Shown here piece after piece: positions 47,163 through 59,373 of a stretch of DNA of 64,000 bases (within the stretch, counting starts at the first letter, position 1; each line of letters starts with the position of its first letter). This DNA is from Saprospiraceae bacterium. Its GTDB lineage: Bacteria; Bacteroidota; Bacteroidia; Chitinophagales; Saprospiraceae. Below the pieces are notes generated by a model. It did not search any database, was not told where the DNA came from, and saw only the letters and a list, made by a program, of their open reading frames with translations. Position numbers and translations under genes: made by a program. The DNA lies in NCBI GenBank assembly GCA_016717145.1, contig JADKGD010000030.1, positions 26,369 to 90,368 on the forward strand, read 5' to 3'.

Positions 47163-48905
47163 TTATTGTTCTATAACAACTTCTGTTCTGCGATTGTATC
47201 TGTGCTTTAACTCGGTACATGGTATGTGGTCCTTACATTCATTTCTTAATCTGGACTCACCAAAACCTTTAATATTTATCCTATCGGTAGCAACACCCAA
47301 ATTTATAATATATTTTCTGGCTGCTTCAGCCCTATTTATAGATAGTTGTAGATTGTAATCTGAGGTTCCCCGACTGTCGGTATGTGCTTCCAATCTAACT
47401 ATCATGTTTGGATTCTGTAACATTGTAGTAGCCAACAGATCCAGTTCGTGGGCAGCTCCCGGTATAATGTTGGTGCTGTTATAATCATAATAAATATTTT
47501 CAAAGATCACTTTAGAACCAGCTTCCTTTGGAATTATCACTGAGTTTAAAATTTCATCAACTTTTATTTCTTGCGTTTGCCCGATTGAGTCAGAAACAGC
47601 ATTTGTTTCAGCAGGTTCAAGTACGATATTAAAATTGGTACCGAATATAGAATAATCATAGATTAATAAGGCCTCATTATATCCGGGAAGGGTGGCAGTA
47701 ATAAGATACTTTTTTATTTTTATTACTGTGAAATCTACCCTGCCTAAAGAATCAGTTATTGCAGCAGCAAATGGTTTGCCTTTTTTTGGTGTAAGTTTAA
47801 GTATAAGATCACCCGGATCATTGCCATTAAGCATATCTATATTGTATGCGGAGAGTGCAAAATTATTTATATCGATATCAAGCGGTGTTAACTTTACAGA
47901 AGCGGATGGCAAGGGTTCCAGAGTCAGTTTATCAAGGACTGTCAGGCTGATTGGTTCAAAACTTACTATTTCATTACTGAAAATGTTTTTTTCTGAAGAA
48001 AAACTATAAATATCGTCTTTACCTTTTCCTCCTGGTCTGTTGCTGGTAAAGTACCCTGACTTACCATCTGATCTAAATACCATTCCAAGATCATCATGAG
48101 GGGAATTTAATGGTTTGGGTAGTAATTGACCACTTGTCCAAATACCATCTTTTAAAACAGCGACATACATGTCAAGACCACCATAGCCGCCCAATCTGTC
48201 AGACGAAAAAACCAATAATGTGTCATTAAATAAAAAGGGAAACAACTCATTTGATGAGGTATTTAATTCGTTTCCAACATTTATGACCCCTGTCCATTCG
48301 ATGCCATCAAAATAAGCAGTGTACAGATCCATTTTGCCATTACCGCCAGGTTTATTAGATGAGAATACCATTGTTTTACCGTCTTTTGACAAGGAAGGGT
48401 GGCAAATATTATAGTTATCGACATTGATGTTTACGGAAACCTCTGTTGGCTTTGACTGGTTTAGGTTTAGAGACATAATTCTTAGATAAACAGAATCTGC
48501 TTTCCCATCTTTTATTTTTCCTGATTCTTTGGATGAGCGTGTAAAGTAAAGTTTATTTAATAGTGGGTCATAAGTCATGGGACCTTCGTGATAATCGGAA
48601 TTTACTTTTTTATCAAACATGGTTCTGATACCTAACGAATTATCAGGGTTCACCGATGCATACGCAAGATCGAAGTAGGGCTCGTCAATGTCTTTATCAA
48701 AGATTTTACCTTTTATACCCGTTGTGACAAACGCTATCTTATCGCCAAAAAAAGCAGGTGAAGATTCTAAATTTGCTGAATTTACTTCCTTTTCATTATG
48801 AATTTTTATCTTCGATATTGTTTTTTCATTAAAGATACTTTGACCTGACATCTGTATTGTCAAAAATAAAGTAAAAACAGCTATATAACTTCCTGTGATC
48901 TTCAT
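47163..48905 (-). CDS. OmpA-family outer membrane protein with PD40 propeller
   Basis: A 580-residue protein: signal peptide (ending QMSGQS), a PD40/WD40-like propeller (about 40-310, with SKDGKTMVFSSNKPGGNGKMD and FRSDGKSGYFTSNRPGGKG repeats), a carboxypeptidase-like fold (about 315-415) and an OmpA peptidoglycan-binding domain (about 460-580, NPNMIVRLEAHTDSRGTSDYN; NRRTEVVIEQ). It probably anchors the T9SS-associated complex to peptidoglycan. It is the last gene of the minus-strand cassette, four bases after PorP/SprF, and convergent with the ATP-grasp cassette. Confidence 0.9.
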   Translation of the reverse strand: MKITGSYIAVFTLFLTIQMSGQSIFNEKTISKIKIHNEKEVNSANLESSPAFFGDKIAFVTTGIKGKIFDKDIDEPYFDLAYASVNPDNSLGIRTMFDKKVNSDYHEGPMTYDPLLNKLYFTRSSKESGKIKDGKADSVYLRIMSLNLNQSKPTEVSVNINVDNYNICHPSLSKDGKTMVFSSNKPGGNGKMDLYTAYFDGIEWTGVINVGNELNTSSNELFPFLFNDTLLVFSSDRLGGYGGLDMYVAVLKDGIWTSGQLLPKPLNSPHDDLGMVFRSDGKSGYFTSNRPGGKGKDDIYSFSSEKNIFSNEIVSFEPISLTVLDKLTLEPLPSASVKLTPLDIDINNFALSAYNIDMLNGNDPGDLILKLTPKKGKPFAAAITDSLGRVDFTVIKIKKYLITATLPGYNEALLIYDYSIFGTNFNIVLEPAETNAVSDSIGQTQEIKVDEILNSVIIPKEAGSKVIFENIYYDYNSTNIIPGAAHELDLLATTMLQNPNMIVRLEAHTDSRGTSDYNLQLSINRAEAARKYIINLGVATDRINIKGFGESRLRNECKDHIPCTELKHRYNRRTEVVIEQ

Positions 48906-48909
48906 AACA

Positions 48910-49860
48910 TTAAAAATACCTTGGGTTGATAATGACTGTTTTTATTTTTTTGGGAATAAAATTATAAGAAAGAATAACTTCGAGGCTACCATTATCTATT
49001 GCGCGGATTTTAGACAAGGTGATGTCATAGGCAAAGCCAAGCATCAAACGCTCAGACATCTGAAACCCAAAGATCAAATCAAGTGATTCTCCTAAATCAC
49101 CGTTGCTTCCACCGGTTCTATATGTCATGCCTACGGAATATTTATCTTTATAAGTACCACTTACATTAAGATCCAAACCATAAGGACTATGTTCGGCCGC
49201 TTTGAATAAAAGTTGCGGCGTCACCCGCCAATTGCTATTAACTATAAAAGTACCACCCGTCATAATTAGTAAATGTCTCACCTCCGTTGAGAATAGATCA
49301 TTGTTGTCAAAATCCAGATCTGAGCGGATCATTCTGGGCAATGAAGCACCTAAATAAAAATTATTGGTATTAAAATAGATACCAAAACCTGCATTAAATA
49401 AGTTGCGGCTTTGAAGGGTCGCAGGAATGGAGGGATCATTTACAATGCCCTGTATGGCAAATAACCTGCTATCTGTAAAATCCTGTACATAGTTACGACC
49501 ACTCACATTCATACCCATACTAAGGGTTCCTTCACCAAGAAAAAACTTATAGGCATACATGGCTTCATAGGTAATTTTTTCAGTTATGCCTATTGTCTGA
49601 CGTTCAAGATTAAAACCAATACCGATTCGTTTGCCTAATCTGGGCAGGTTTAAAGATGCCAGTTGAGCTTTAGGGGCACCTGGAAACCCATTCCATTGGT
49701 CTCTATATAATAAGGCCATAGAGAGATAGTTTTCATTACCGGCGTATGCAGGATTTAAACTCATCTTATTGTACATAAATTGGGTATACATCTGCTGTTG
49801 TTGCGCGTAAACGCCCAAAGAAAAACTAATTATCCAAAATAACAGTATTATCTTTCTCAT
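48910..49860 (-). CDS. PorP/SprF family type IX secretion system membrane protein
   Basis: A 316-residue barrel with a signal peptide (ending GVYAQ), family start QQMYTQFMYNKMSLNPAYAG and ENYLSMALLYRDQWNGFPGAP, and terminal LSYNFIPKKIKTVIINPRYF. Its start overlaps the end of the giant T9SS protein by four bases (ATGA). This is the second PorP/SprF gene in the window, paired with a different client. Confidence 0.94.
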   Translation of the reverse strand: MRKIILLFWIISFSLGVYAQQQQMYTQFMYNKMSLNPAYAGNENYLSMALLYRDQWNGFPGAPKAQLASLNLPRLGKRIGIGFNLERQTIGITEKITYEAMYAYKFFLGEGTLSMGMNVSGRNYVQDFTDSRLFAIQGIVNDPSIPATLQSRNLFNAGFGIYFNTNNFYLGASLPRMIRSDLDFDNNDLFSTEVRHLLIMTGGTFIVNSNWRVTPQLLFKAAEHSPYGLDLNVSGTYKDKYSVGMTYRTGGSNGDLGESLDLIFGFQMSERLMLGFAYDITLSKIRAIDNGSLEVILSYNFIPKKIKTVIINPRYF

Positions 49861-52800
49861 CGCTGTAAAATTATAAATCCGTTGAGCGGTTTTTGACCAT
49901 CACCTATATCCAGTATGTAAAAATATGTTCCTACAGGGATTGGATTTCCCCCGTAGGTACCTTCCCAATCATTTCTGTAAGGATTGCCTAAAAACACTTC
50001 CTGACCCCATTCATTAAATATGATGACTTTATTATCAGGATATCGATCATTGCTGAGACAAGGAATCACAAACTGATCATTAATGCCATCATTATTTGGA
50101 GTGAAGATATTAGGTACTTTACACAATATGTTTTCATTAAATGCTATATTGACAAGTGCTTCGTCACAAAGTTCACTACAAAAGTCAGCACAAATCTTGT
50201 ATGTAAAAGTTGTTGGTTCAATATATCTGGGATCTGGTGTAAATGAAATTAAGTTTCCATTTATTTTCAGAGTCCCATGTTTGGGTTCAGCAGAAATACT
50301 CAATATACCACCATCCGGTACCAAATCGTTTTGTAAAACATTAAAGATTCCATTTTGGCCATAGTCCAGAATATATTCATCGTTTGATGCTTGTGGGGAA
50401 TACTCCATGTATATGGAAATGGTATCCCGCGAAAAATTTGTACATCCATCTATACTGTAATCCAGGAGTATCGTATTTATTCCGGGCATGAGTCCCGAAA
50501 TGATGGTAGAAACACCATCAACATCTGAAATAATATTTTCTGAATTTGTCGATGTCCATTTTACCTGAACTGTTGGTGGTCCAAATTTTGAAATAAGCTG
50601 GGCGAATTCTCCGGGACATTTTATAATGTTGTTTTCTACAGCTTCAGCATTGATATTTGGTGCAACGTTTGCATTGACAATGAGAGGTATAACATTTTCT
50701 TTTGTGCAGTCCCACTGTAATTTGGGCATAAATGAAATTGGCCCCTGAGTTAAATATAGAAAGATCACGTATCAACACACAAAAGTTTTTCAAATCTGAA
50801 ATATACTTTCCAGTGGTTTTATTAAAAAGTGTAATTTTTGCATTTAATGGTAAATCCAACGGCACTATACAGATCTCTACTCCATTGGTATCGCTTTTGC
50901 AAACATTTATACTTGTTTGTAAAAAAGAAGCAGATTTTATTTCGTCATTTATTTTTACATCTATAGGCAATGAAACGGCTGAAGTACACCCATTTTGACT
51001 TATTTGTAATGTATATTTCCCTTCATTATTTTTTGTAACATCAGGTATAACAGGATCGGCAGCAGTGCTGGTAAAATTTGGTCCATTCCACTGATAGCTT
51101 ACATTTGAAATAAAACCTGAATTCAATGACAGGGTATCACCGAAACAAACAGGCGAATTAGAAGCAATGGAAGGTTGGGAAGGTTTGTTTCTTATCTCAA
51201 TATATTTATCTTCCGAAGCCAGAGAAATACATCCGTTTTGTTTGACTGATACATTGTATGCCCCACTGTTTATCACACTTGAATTTGGAATAATGAGGAA
51301 TGATTGATTAGTCACAACCTGTCCAAGCGGGCTGGACCAAATATACTCAGCTGAAGTAATCGGATTTAAAGCAGTTATTTTAATGGTGTCCCCTGAACAA
51401 TAAAACTCATCCGATAATAAAGATGTTTTTTGAGGCGTAATAATAAAACTAACTTGTGTAGATAAAGGCGTAGACGGGCAGCCGTTATTGTATACAATAA
51501 GCGTATAAAGACCGGTATCTTTTTCAGATATGTTGGTTATAAGCGGATTTTTATTGTCTGACATAAACCCATTTGCCGAAGTCCATTTGTAGGTATATCC
51601 GTTATTATTTGGAAAGACAGAAGGGAAAAATTGTATACTGTCTTTTGATTCCAAACAAGGTTTTGAATTATTACTCAAGGCAGTAATGTCGGGCACATTA
51701 ATGACTTTTACTGTTGTATTTGCATTGTTTTGACAATTTGTTGGAGTGGTTATAGTTACTGAATAATCACCGGGTACCGCTAATATGGTTGGATTGGGAT
51801 TGGAAGGAATATTGGCAACCGGACCTTCCCAGGTATATATTGCATTTGGTACAAAAGTTGCTTGTAAGGTGATAGAATCTCCGGCACATACAGGACCTGA
51901 ATTGCTTGCGCCGATCTCAAGCAAATTATCTACTGAAATGGCTTTTGCCGGAGAAAATTCAGACATGCAATTTCCTTTTAAGGATTTGACTTTCCAAAGT
52001 CCCTGAAGTCCGGACTGCACGTTTGCAACGATCAGAAAATTATCAGAAGTCGTTTTAAAAAGCACATCGTCTTTATACCATTGATACAATTCGGCATTGG
52101 GTGAATTGATCGCTATCAGATTGAACGTTGCACCCTGACAAAATATGTCAGCCGATGTTATAACTGGAGTAGATGGTTTTTCAAAAATCGAAACTACAAC
52201 AGACGCAGTGTCAGAAACACATTGACCATTTTTGATAATGAGGTTATATCGGCCTTCATGACTTTGGTCAGCGTTCAGAATGACTCTGGGATATTGTCCG
52301 GTTTCCATATAACCTGATGGACCAGTCCATATATAATTATAATTGCTATTAGTCACTGAAGTCCCCAGGACTATATTGTCACCTTCACACGGAGACAGGA
52401 AAGAATTGTTTACACTGGAATCAGGGTTTTTTAAAACTGTAACTTTTAACAAGGCTGACTCATTGGATGTACATGTTGGTCCGACTGCAATGACATAAAA
52501 AAAATAAATCTCTTTATCATTGTTAGGATTTATTATTACTGGCTTGAATACATATTCTGAGGACTCTGTTTTATTTAAGAGCACCCCATTTGGATAGATG
52601 CCTCTATACCACTCATAAGTAATGTTGCCGGAGAAATTTGTTGAGGTGAGGATCAGGTCATCTCCTTCGCAAATCGTAGGGCTATTTGGTGTTAAAACAG
52701 GATTTGTCAATGGTTTTATATTTACCAATACTGAACCTATCGAAACACAGCCATTGAATCCTGTTACCTTTAGAATATATGTTCCGTTAAAACTTTCATC

Positions 52801-55800
52801 TGCATTTGGAATAAAAGGATTTTCTGTAAAAAATTCAATACCTCCCGGGCCATCCCAATGAAATGTGTAGGTATTTTCCAAAGTTACCGGCGGTACATTG
52901 GCAAATAGTTTTAGGGTGTCATTGATACATAAACCGGAGGAAAACGTGGGCTTTAATTCAGTTGCTTTTACCTTTACAATCGTTGTGCAAGAGTCTTTAT
53001 TGCCCTGTTCATCTTCAACAATGTAGACAACTGAAACATCATTTCCGACCATCGAGCAATCAAGCAGAGCCGGACGAAATTTGGTCTTTGTAATGCCACA
53101 ATTATCCGTACTTCCATTATCTACATCATTTGGAAGTAACATGTGCGGCACAAGCCCTGAAGGATGAATTGTAATGACGGTGTTTTTGCATCTTGCTTTA
53201 GGTTTTTCAATGTCTCTGACAAAAACTTCAAATGTACATTGTCCTGTATTTCCTTCATTATCTGTGGTAGATAATGTGATATTGTTTTTTCCTCCGTTTA
53301 ATATTAAATCAAAATTTTGTGCATCCTGGTTTATCACAACATTATTAAAAATTGTACTACCAGTACTGCTTATAACAAAACCTGCGTCTGAATAGGTCAA
53401 TTTTGCTTGAATATAGCTTTCATTATCCACCATAAGTCCTGATTCAATCGTGCTGCAAGGATTGATACCTCCGCCCTCTGAATTAACGTTGTTGTTTGGT
53501 ATGGCCGACAATGTCACCTGTCCGTTTAATATCCAGGTATTAAATACGTTTTTTGGAATAATAAATGAACTTTTTGTGAGGGCACATCCTGAAGCTTGTG
53601 TACCAATCGAAGTATTGCCAAGTACATAACCTCCGGGACCAATGACCTGAAAATATTCCCCGATATCTCCATTATCCCCATAAAATGCCACATCAAGGGT
53701 GACATCCTGATTGGCAAATCTGATAGGAAAAATGTCAGAGAAAACAAATTGTTTGTTCCTTGCAATAAAACCTCCAATAGCATCACTAAATGAATATGAT
53801 ATAAGTGCAGCTTCCTTAGATCCGGGGCTCACTTTTTCATATATTCTATCAGATTGACAATTTTCGATCACCTGAAAGTTGACTGGTAAAGCTATAGTAT
53901 CTTTACATTGCCCTATACTTGATGTAGATGTAATATTTAAAGGACATACAATTAAAGGATTCGTTTCATCACTGATAGATATCGATACATCACATCTATT
54001 TGTATTGCCGGCACAATCCGTATTAAAAAAAGAGAGCAGGTGATTTCCTGACAATAAAGTTAGTGAAAGACTATCGAGTCCGTTGATGGATATGGCGTTT
54101 GCTCCATTTAAACTGTAATCGCTCTGTATTGTATTTACAATATCTATATCATAAGTAATTGTAGTTTCAATAGTACTGGCACTGCATATATCATTAATGG
54201 CAAAAACAGGGTCGGGCTGTATATTTGGTAAAAAAGTAAGGTCAATATAACCATCCTGAATCCAAACATCTATCTTGGATTTAGGCAGCAAAAGATTAAA
54301 ATTCACACTGGAACATTGACCTGACCCTAATGGTGTTTGTCCTATATTATTTCCATCTTCATCAATGATATTGAAATATTCCGTAACATCATCTATATCA
54401 AGATTTTTAAGTTTTATGGTTAGCACCGCATCATTCAGAGGAATTGCAATCAATGGATTAAACGGACCTATTTTCATCATCACGGTATCGACAAGCGATG
54501 TAGGCAAGCCGGGATCAGGCGAAGTAATATGCGATATTATGGTTCTGATCACGGGTGATTCTGCTTCAGTACATTCATCATTTGCAGTAGGGACAGGAAT
54601 TAAAATTTGTGCAGTACATGATGTAGGATCTGCAGGCAAATTTAATGATGTCGGACAATTGGTAATCGTTGGTGCATTTTGGTCGACCACTCCAAAAATT
54701 GCAGTTGTGACAGACGCATTGCCGCAGGTATCATAGTACACAAAATCAACATGCACATAACGTAAAAACCCATTTAAAGCAGAAGGGCATACCTGGGTAG
54801 GTAATGTTACAGGCAAAATACCCGGAAATGTATTTGGATTATTAACATCATAACTTCCTTTGATCGCAGCAAAACTTTTTAAAGGACCACAAATAGGCTT
54901 AGCTAATGAACCTCCCATATTTTGAACCCAAATACCTAAGCGGGCATTAAAATCTTCCTGACTCTTGCAATCATAAGTTTCATTTGAAGCCAGTTTTGTA
55001 ATTACGGGATCATCAATTTGTTTGACATTCAAAATCTGGTCATAAGTAGTCGTGTTGCCGCAAATATCTGACATATGGTACTTTCTGTCTATTGTGGTTG
55101 TACATCCGGATATTCTGATTACATCGGTAAAATTTGTACTGACATTACTGCAGTTATCTCTGATTTGTGTCAGGTAAATACTGTCTTTATGGGCATCGTA
55201 GATCTTACATGAAATGTCTACTACGGGTCTTGATAAAAATGTTGGTCCACTGTTGTCTCTGATAGTGATTTTTTGCATGTAAGAAGCAGCATTTGAACAT
55301 TCATCTGTTGCTGTCCACATTCGCGTGATGATATAATTGTAATGGCCGCATAAAGTCATATCCGAAACTTGGGTTGACGTCTGGGTCAAGACGGGTGTCA
55401 CTGATCTGTCACAATAATCCAAAGCCACAATAATAGGCGCAGGAATATTGTCACTGCAACTTATGGTAATATCAGCAGGGGGAGACACAAAAACCGGAGG
55501 CACATTGTCTATGACCGTAAAAGTTGTAGTACCGGGTGTGCCGCTTACATTACCGCACTCATCTATTACAGTAAATGAAATATTCATGCGCCAGTTGCAA
55601 ATGCCGTCAGGAATCATAGGATATGGGCCATTGGCAATATTTCCCTGCATGCCGGGATCAATAATGACATTGCCACTTGATATAACATAACTAAAAGTAG
55701 TCCAGGTGACAGTATTTGAACATACGTCACTGGCCATATAACCCGCCTTATTCCTGATCCATTTGATCAATGTATCACGAATACCTACTACACAATTATA

Positions 55801-56256
55801 TTGTACATCCGGTACATTATTGTTGATCGTGGGACCTGTAATGTCGGTAGTAAAAAATGACGCTGCAGTAGTAGGGCTCATATTACCAGAAGGATCGACT
55901 GCAGTAAAAACAACGGTGACTTTCTGTTTATTTCCACAAAGCACATCCAGAGAATTGTTGAATGTTGTGATAGCCTGAGCAAGTGTGATGTTGGCTTGAA
56001 AAGTGACAGTTCCGGAATTGTCTGTTGCTGTAGCGCCTGCTGCATTATTGTACCAGACAGTTAGTTTGTCGATAAGATCAGGTGTGGTGCCGCATGTAAA
56101 TGACGTATCTCTTGCAGTTGATGTAATAATAGGCGGTGTTACATCCTGAGCACATGTTATACCAGCTATGATAAAAACATATACCATAGTCGACAAAAAT
56201 CTTATAATAGTTTTTGTAGTATATTTAGGATAATCAAAATGAAACGATATAAACAT
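49857..56256 (-). CDS. Giant HYR/Ig-like repeat protein with T9SS type B sorting domain, one frameshift
   Basis: Two overlapping frames (50644-56256 and 49857-50768) form one protein of about 2130 residues. It has a signal peptide (ending ITCAQ, about residue 37), a long array of HYR-like Cys-rich domains (about 40-1080, e.g. PPADITISCSDN, KPKARCKNTVITIHPSG) and Ig-like repeats with GDxxxLxxxxxSNxxYxWxGP patterns (about 1090-1830). The second frame adds a cadherin-like segment and the gliding CTD (CKVPNIFTPNNDGINDQFV; NEWGQEVFLGNPYRNDWEG). The reading frame is restored if one base is removed from the A3 run at 50721-50723 (CAAATT on the coding strand). It heads the giant-PorP-OmpA operon. Confidence 0.88.
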
Positions 56257-56439
56257 TCTGGTTATAGATTCTCAGGTAAAAACAAGGCGTCCAATAAATA
56301 AAGGACAAATAATAAAAATGCAAAGGTAAGCCAAATTTTGACGAAAGTGTCATGCTTTGACCTGAAATGTAGGCGGGGAAACCCTGATTCTTTAGATGCT
56401 GATCAGGAAAGGTATTAGTATTAAAATTTAACTATCGTG

Positions 56440-56471
56440 CGATTCGTTCATCATTCGTTGTTCGATTCGTT
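56440..56471. repeat. Short direct repeats CGATTCGTT
   Basis: CGATTCGTT occurs at 56440-56448 and 56463-56471 with an ATTCGTT between (near 56453). The stretch lies between the stop of the cytochrome gene and the start of the giant-protein gene. No role assigned. Confidence 0.5.
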
Positions 56472-56484
56472 TGTTGTTCTATTT

Positions 56485-56814
56485 TCATTCAGCTTTTAGG
56501 GTCATTGTATATTCTGCCACTGCTTTAATCTCTGATAGAGAAAGGATATTTTCAAAAGCAGTCATGACACCTTTACCTTGTGACACCATGGCAATTCTGG
56601 CATTAATATCCAGTTCTGATTTTGTAAGGTCCTTCGATCCATTGGCACCTAGTTTTCCGTCAATACCATGACATAGGGCGCAACTTTGTTTAAATATTTT
56701 GGCACCATCCACAGCAACAGTCTCTGTATTTTGTGTCTCTGAAGTCTTGCTATCTTTATTGGCACAAGCCATAGTAAGACCTGCCATAAGCAAAAAGAAT
56801 AGATATTTGGTCAT
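56485..56814 (-). CDS. Cytochrome c lipoprotein
   Basis: A 109-residue lipoprotein with a lipobox (GLTMAC, about residue 17) and one haem site, CALCH (about residues 46-50), with a later axial Met candidate (ARIAMVSQGKGVMTAF). A Thr/Glu-rich linker separates anchor and domain. It looks like a small class I cytochrome of the electron-transfer type. It stands alone; its partners are unknown. It may depend on the ccm genes at 8-10 kb for haem attachment. Confidence 0.88.
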   Translation of the reverse strand: MTKYLFFLLMAGLTMACANKDSKTSETQNTETVAVDGAKIFKQSCALCHGIDGKLGANGSKDLTKSELDINARIAMVSQGKGVMTAFENILSLSEIKAVAEYTMTLKAE

Positions 56815-57001
56815 ATTGTTTTGATTTAATAGAATGCAATAGCAAATCTAAAATAACTTTGTTAAAAGCTGTATCAAAGAGGGGGAATTATTTATATTTT
56901 GGATTCAAAATGATTCAATATGCAGCCGGTATGTTATTTGAGTTGAGTAAAAATGGCACTTTGGATAATTTTTATGACAAAATCCCATTGACACCAATTG
57001 A

Positions 57002-57152
57002 TGTCTGAATAACCTATAATATGCTGAATAATGTCTGAACCATGATGCACATTTGATTATTTTTGATTAATTTATTGTAGACAAGCATTGTAAATCATAG
57101 TCATCATAAAAATCACCGTTCAGACAATTGACTATCTGAACCATAATGTACA
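57002..57152. repeat. TGTCTGAA / TCTGAACCAT repeat cluster
   Basis: Three TGTCTGAA-type octamers (two direct, one inverted) and a pair of 18-base direct repeats differing at two positions. They may be regulator sites for the divergent genes on either side. Confidence 0.5.
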
Positions 57153-57575
57153 AAGTGCCTCGAAATTAGCGTTTAGAAAAAATACGATATCACACAACAT
57201 AAAGTTTGTTTAATCATCCAGACAATATACCAATGTAATAAACACATATGAAAATATAACATACGTATTATATATATATATATATAATTGTATATCAATA
57301 TCTATGGCACGGTAGTTGCGTATTTATAAGTGTAAATCTTACATAAATAGATAAAAAACAAAAGCTATGTTTATAAAAATCCCGCGGAGATCGCATTAAG
57401 TCGACCCTATGGCTTAACAATCCGCATTAGAAATTTACAAATACTGCATTTGTTCTTCCTCCTCAGTACAAGGCTACATTTCAACTCCCCAACACTGTCG
57501 GACACAGGAATCGGGCGTCCAAAAACGAATCTAAATACACACAGCACAAACGAAATACATTCTGGTCAAAAAATT

Positions 57576-57590
57576 TGCAGTATTACTGCA
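57576..57590. promoter_or_regulatory. 15-base palindrome
   Basis: TGCAGTA-T-TACTGCA, perfect apart from the central base, about 200 bases before the metallopeptidase gene. A possible operator; nothing else supports this. Confidence 0.3.
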
Positions 57591-57789
57591 TTGTAGCATA
57601 TGTTGTAATCGGTTGATTCCTATTGGTTACATGCTGGAAGCTTAGGTGATAGTCAGTAGAAACGTTGCTAAAATAGGCATAATTTTTATTTTCAAAAAGG
57701 AAAATTTTTGCACATGGGTCGCTTGAGCTCCAAGGTCAAATAATTGACAGGACAATTAAATTTAAAAAAAATAATAAACTTAATATATT

Positions 57790-59363
57790 ATGTATCAAAG
57801 AAGACAAAAAGAGAGATATCAGCTACTTTTTACTAATTCTATTCGTTTATCCACTATAATCATGTGTATGCAGTTTTTCATATTACCGCAACTGGCAATT
57901 GGGCAAAAAGCACAAAACAGATCAAGTCTATCTGGTGAAATATATTGCTCAAATATGGATTTTGAATTTGAAGTAGAGGGTAATTACTACAATGATGGAT
58001 TTAAAAAAATTTATATATGTCCAAAAAATATTCCTGTTACGATAACTGTAGTTAATGCTTTAAATCATTTACCTGTTTCTGGTGTATTTAAATGGACTAG
58101 AAATGCTATACCTTCATCATTCACAACTAATTTCATTACAATACAAAAGATAGAGTTTAATAAAAATGATCTAGAACTTATAGCTGAGTTTAATGATCAC
58201 ATCACAGGTGGGCTAGTTACAATTAGTTGTAAACTGCTAAAAAAATTGAAGTAAATTTTTCAGAATCCGCAAAGAAATATCAATTTGATGATAATAATTT
58301 CCAATCTTATATTAAATCTTACAATGGCACTGAAAAGCTTGGAACTCCATGGAACTTCATTGAAAATGGCAAATTTGAAGAACTTATTGCTGAAAGTTCT
58401 CAAAAATACGGCTATTATGCAATAAATAATATTACATCTAATAACCAAAGTTTGTCAATTTCACCAAAAAAACTATCTGTGTCTCCAGAAAATATTAATT
58501 TTTCCTTCTCAGGAGCAGGACAGAACATAATTGAAGTCCATGGGTGTCATGAAACTGATCCTGAATTATTATTATTCAGTGCCAAAGCCAAGTCTTTTGA
58601 AATAGATTTTTTTGAACTTTGTGATACGGATGATGATATTCCAAACTATTGCCCTTCAAATAGAAAGCTACAAAAAGACTGTATCACACCTATAACCAAA
58701 GCTGACTTTGTTTGTATCGACGGTGGGGTAGATTTGACTATAGATGAAATGTGGAAAGAAAATTCAAGCGGAGTTAGGTTGATTGAAGCCAAAGGTGATA
58801 GGTTAGTCTCCGATCCAACTAAAAGATATTATGTTTTGGCAGGTGCAAATTTAAAATGCGATCATGATGTAAACCCTAATAACCCAGATTTGTGTCCCAA
58901 TTCGTTTGATGTAGCGGCGTCTATGAAAGTCGCTAACGACACATATGGCAAAGTTGCAATATCTGTAAATAAATTCAGAGTTACCGTTATGAAGTTTAAT
59001 TATGATTTGTGGGATGATAATGGCGTTTTAAATGACAAAGAATATAATGATTTGTTAGAGTATCGAATATCAAAAGATGAATTAAAAGGTGATAACCAAG
59101 AAATTTTTTTAGTAAATGAAATATCATTATTTGGGAGTACTCCGAGGACAGCAATAGCTGAAACAAATTCAAATATGGTTGCTATCAATACTAAAATCGC
59201 ACCTAGCTCAACAATGACCCATGAAATCGGGCATGCTAAATGGGGATTTTACCACCCAAATAGTCAACCGCTATATGAATATGATCCCAATAATTTTATG
59301 TACGAAACTGCAACTGGGCGAACAATGAACATTAGAAGGTACCATTTTACTAAAATGCATTAA
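57790..59363 (+). CDS. Secreted metallopeptidase-like protein, one frameshift
   Basis: Two frames (57790-58254 and the continuation through 58452-59363) join if one base is added to the A7 run near 58238-58245, giving about 524 residues. The first part has a signal peptide (ending AIGQ, about residue 38). The continuation reads IEVNFSESAKKYQFDDNN, fills the gap and ends in a zincin-like motif HEIGHAKWGFYHP (about residues 477-489), followed by NFMYETATG, which could hold a Met-turn. The spacing is HExxHxxxGxxH, one residue longer than the standard metzincin motif. The family is not recognised. A cleavage role on the surface is inference. Confidence 0.65.
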
Positions 59364-59373
59364 AAAATAAAAT

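Larger units (their letters stand above)
56815..57789. other. Long intergenic region with short repeats
   Basis: About 975 bases with no credible ORF or RNA gene. It contains TGTCTGAA at 57002-57009 and 57032-57039, its inverse TTCAGACA at 57119-57126, a longer direct repeat TCTGAACCATRATGYACA at 57034-57051 and 57135-57152, an AT dinucleotide run near 57268-57287, and a 15-base palindrome TGCAGTATTACTGCA at 57576-57590. The region between 57360 and 57560 is higher in GC than its surroundings. Confidence 0.6.

Noticed and set aside
57268..57287. AT dinucleotide run as an origin or insertion-sequence end
   Set aside because: A simple short tract; no DnaA-box cluster, dnaA neighbour or terminal inverted repeats were seen.
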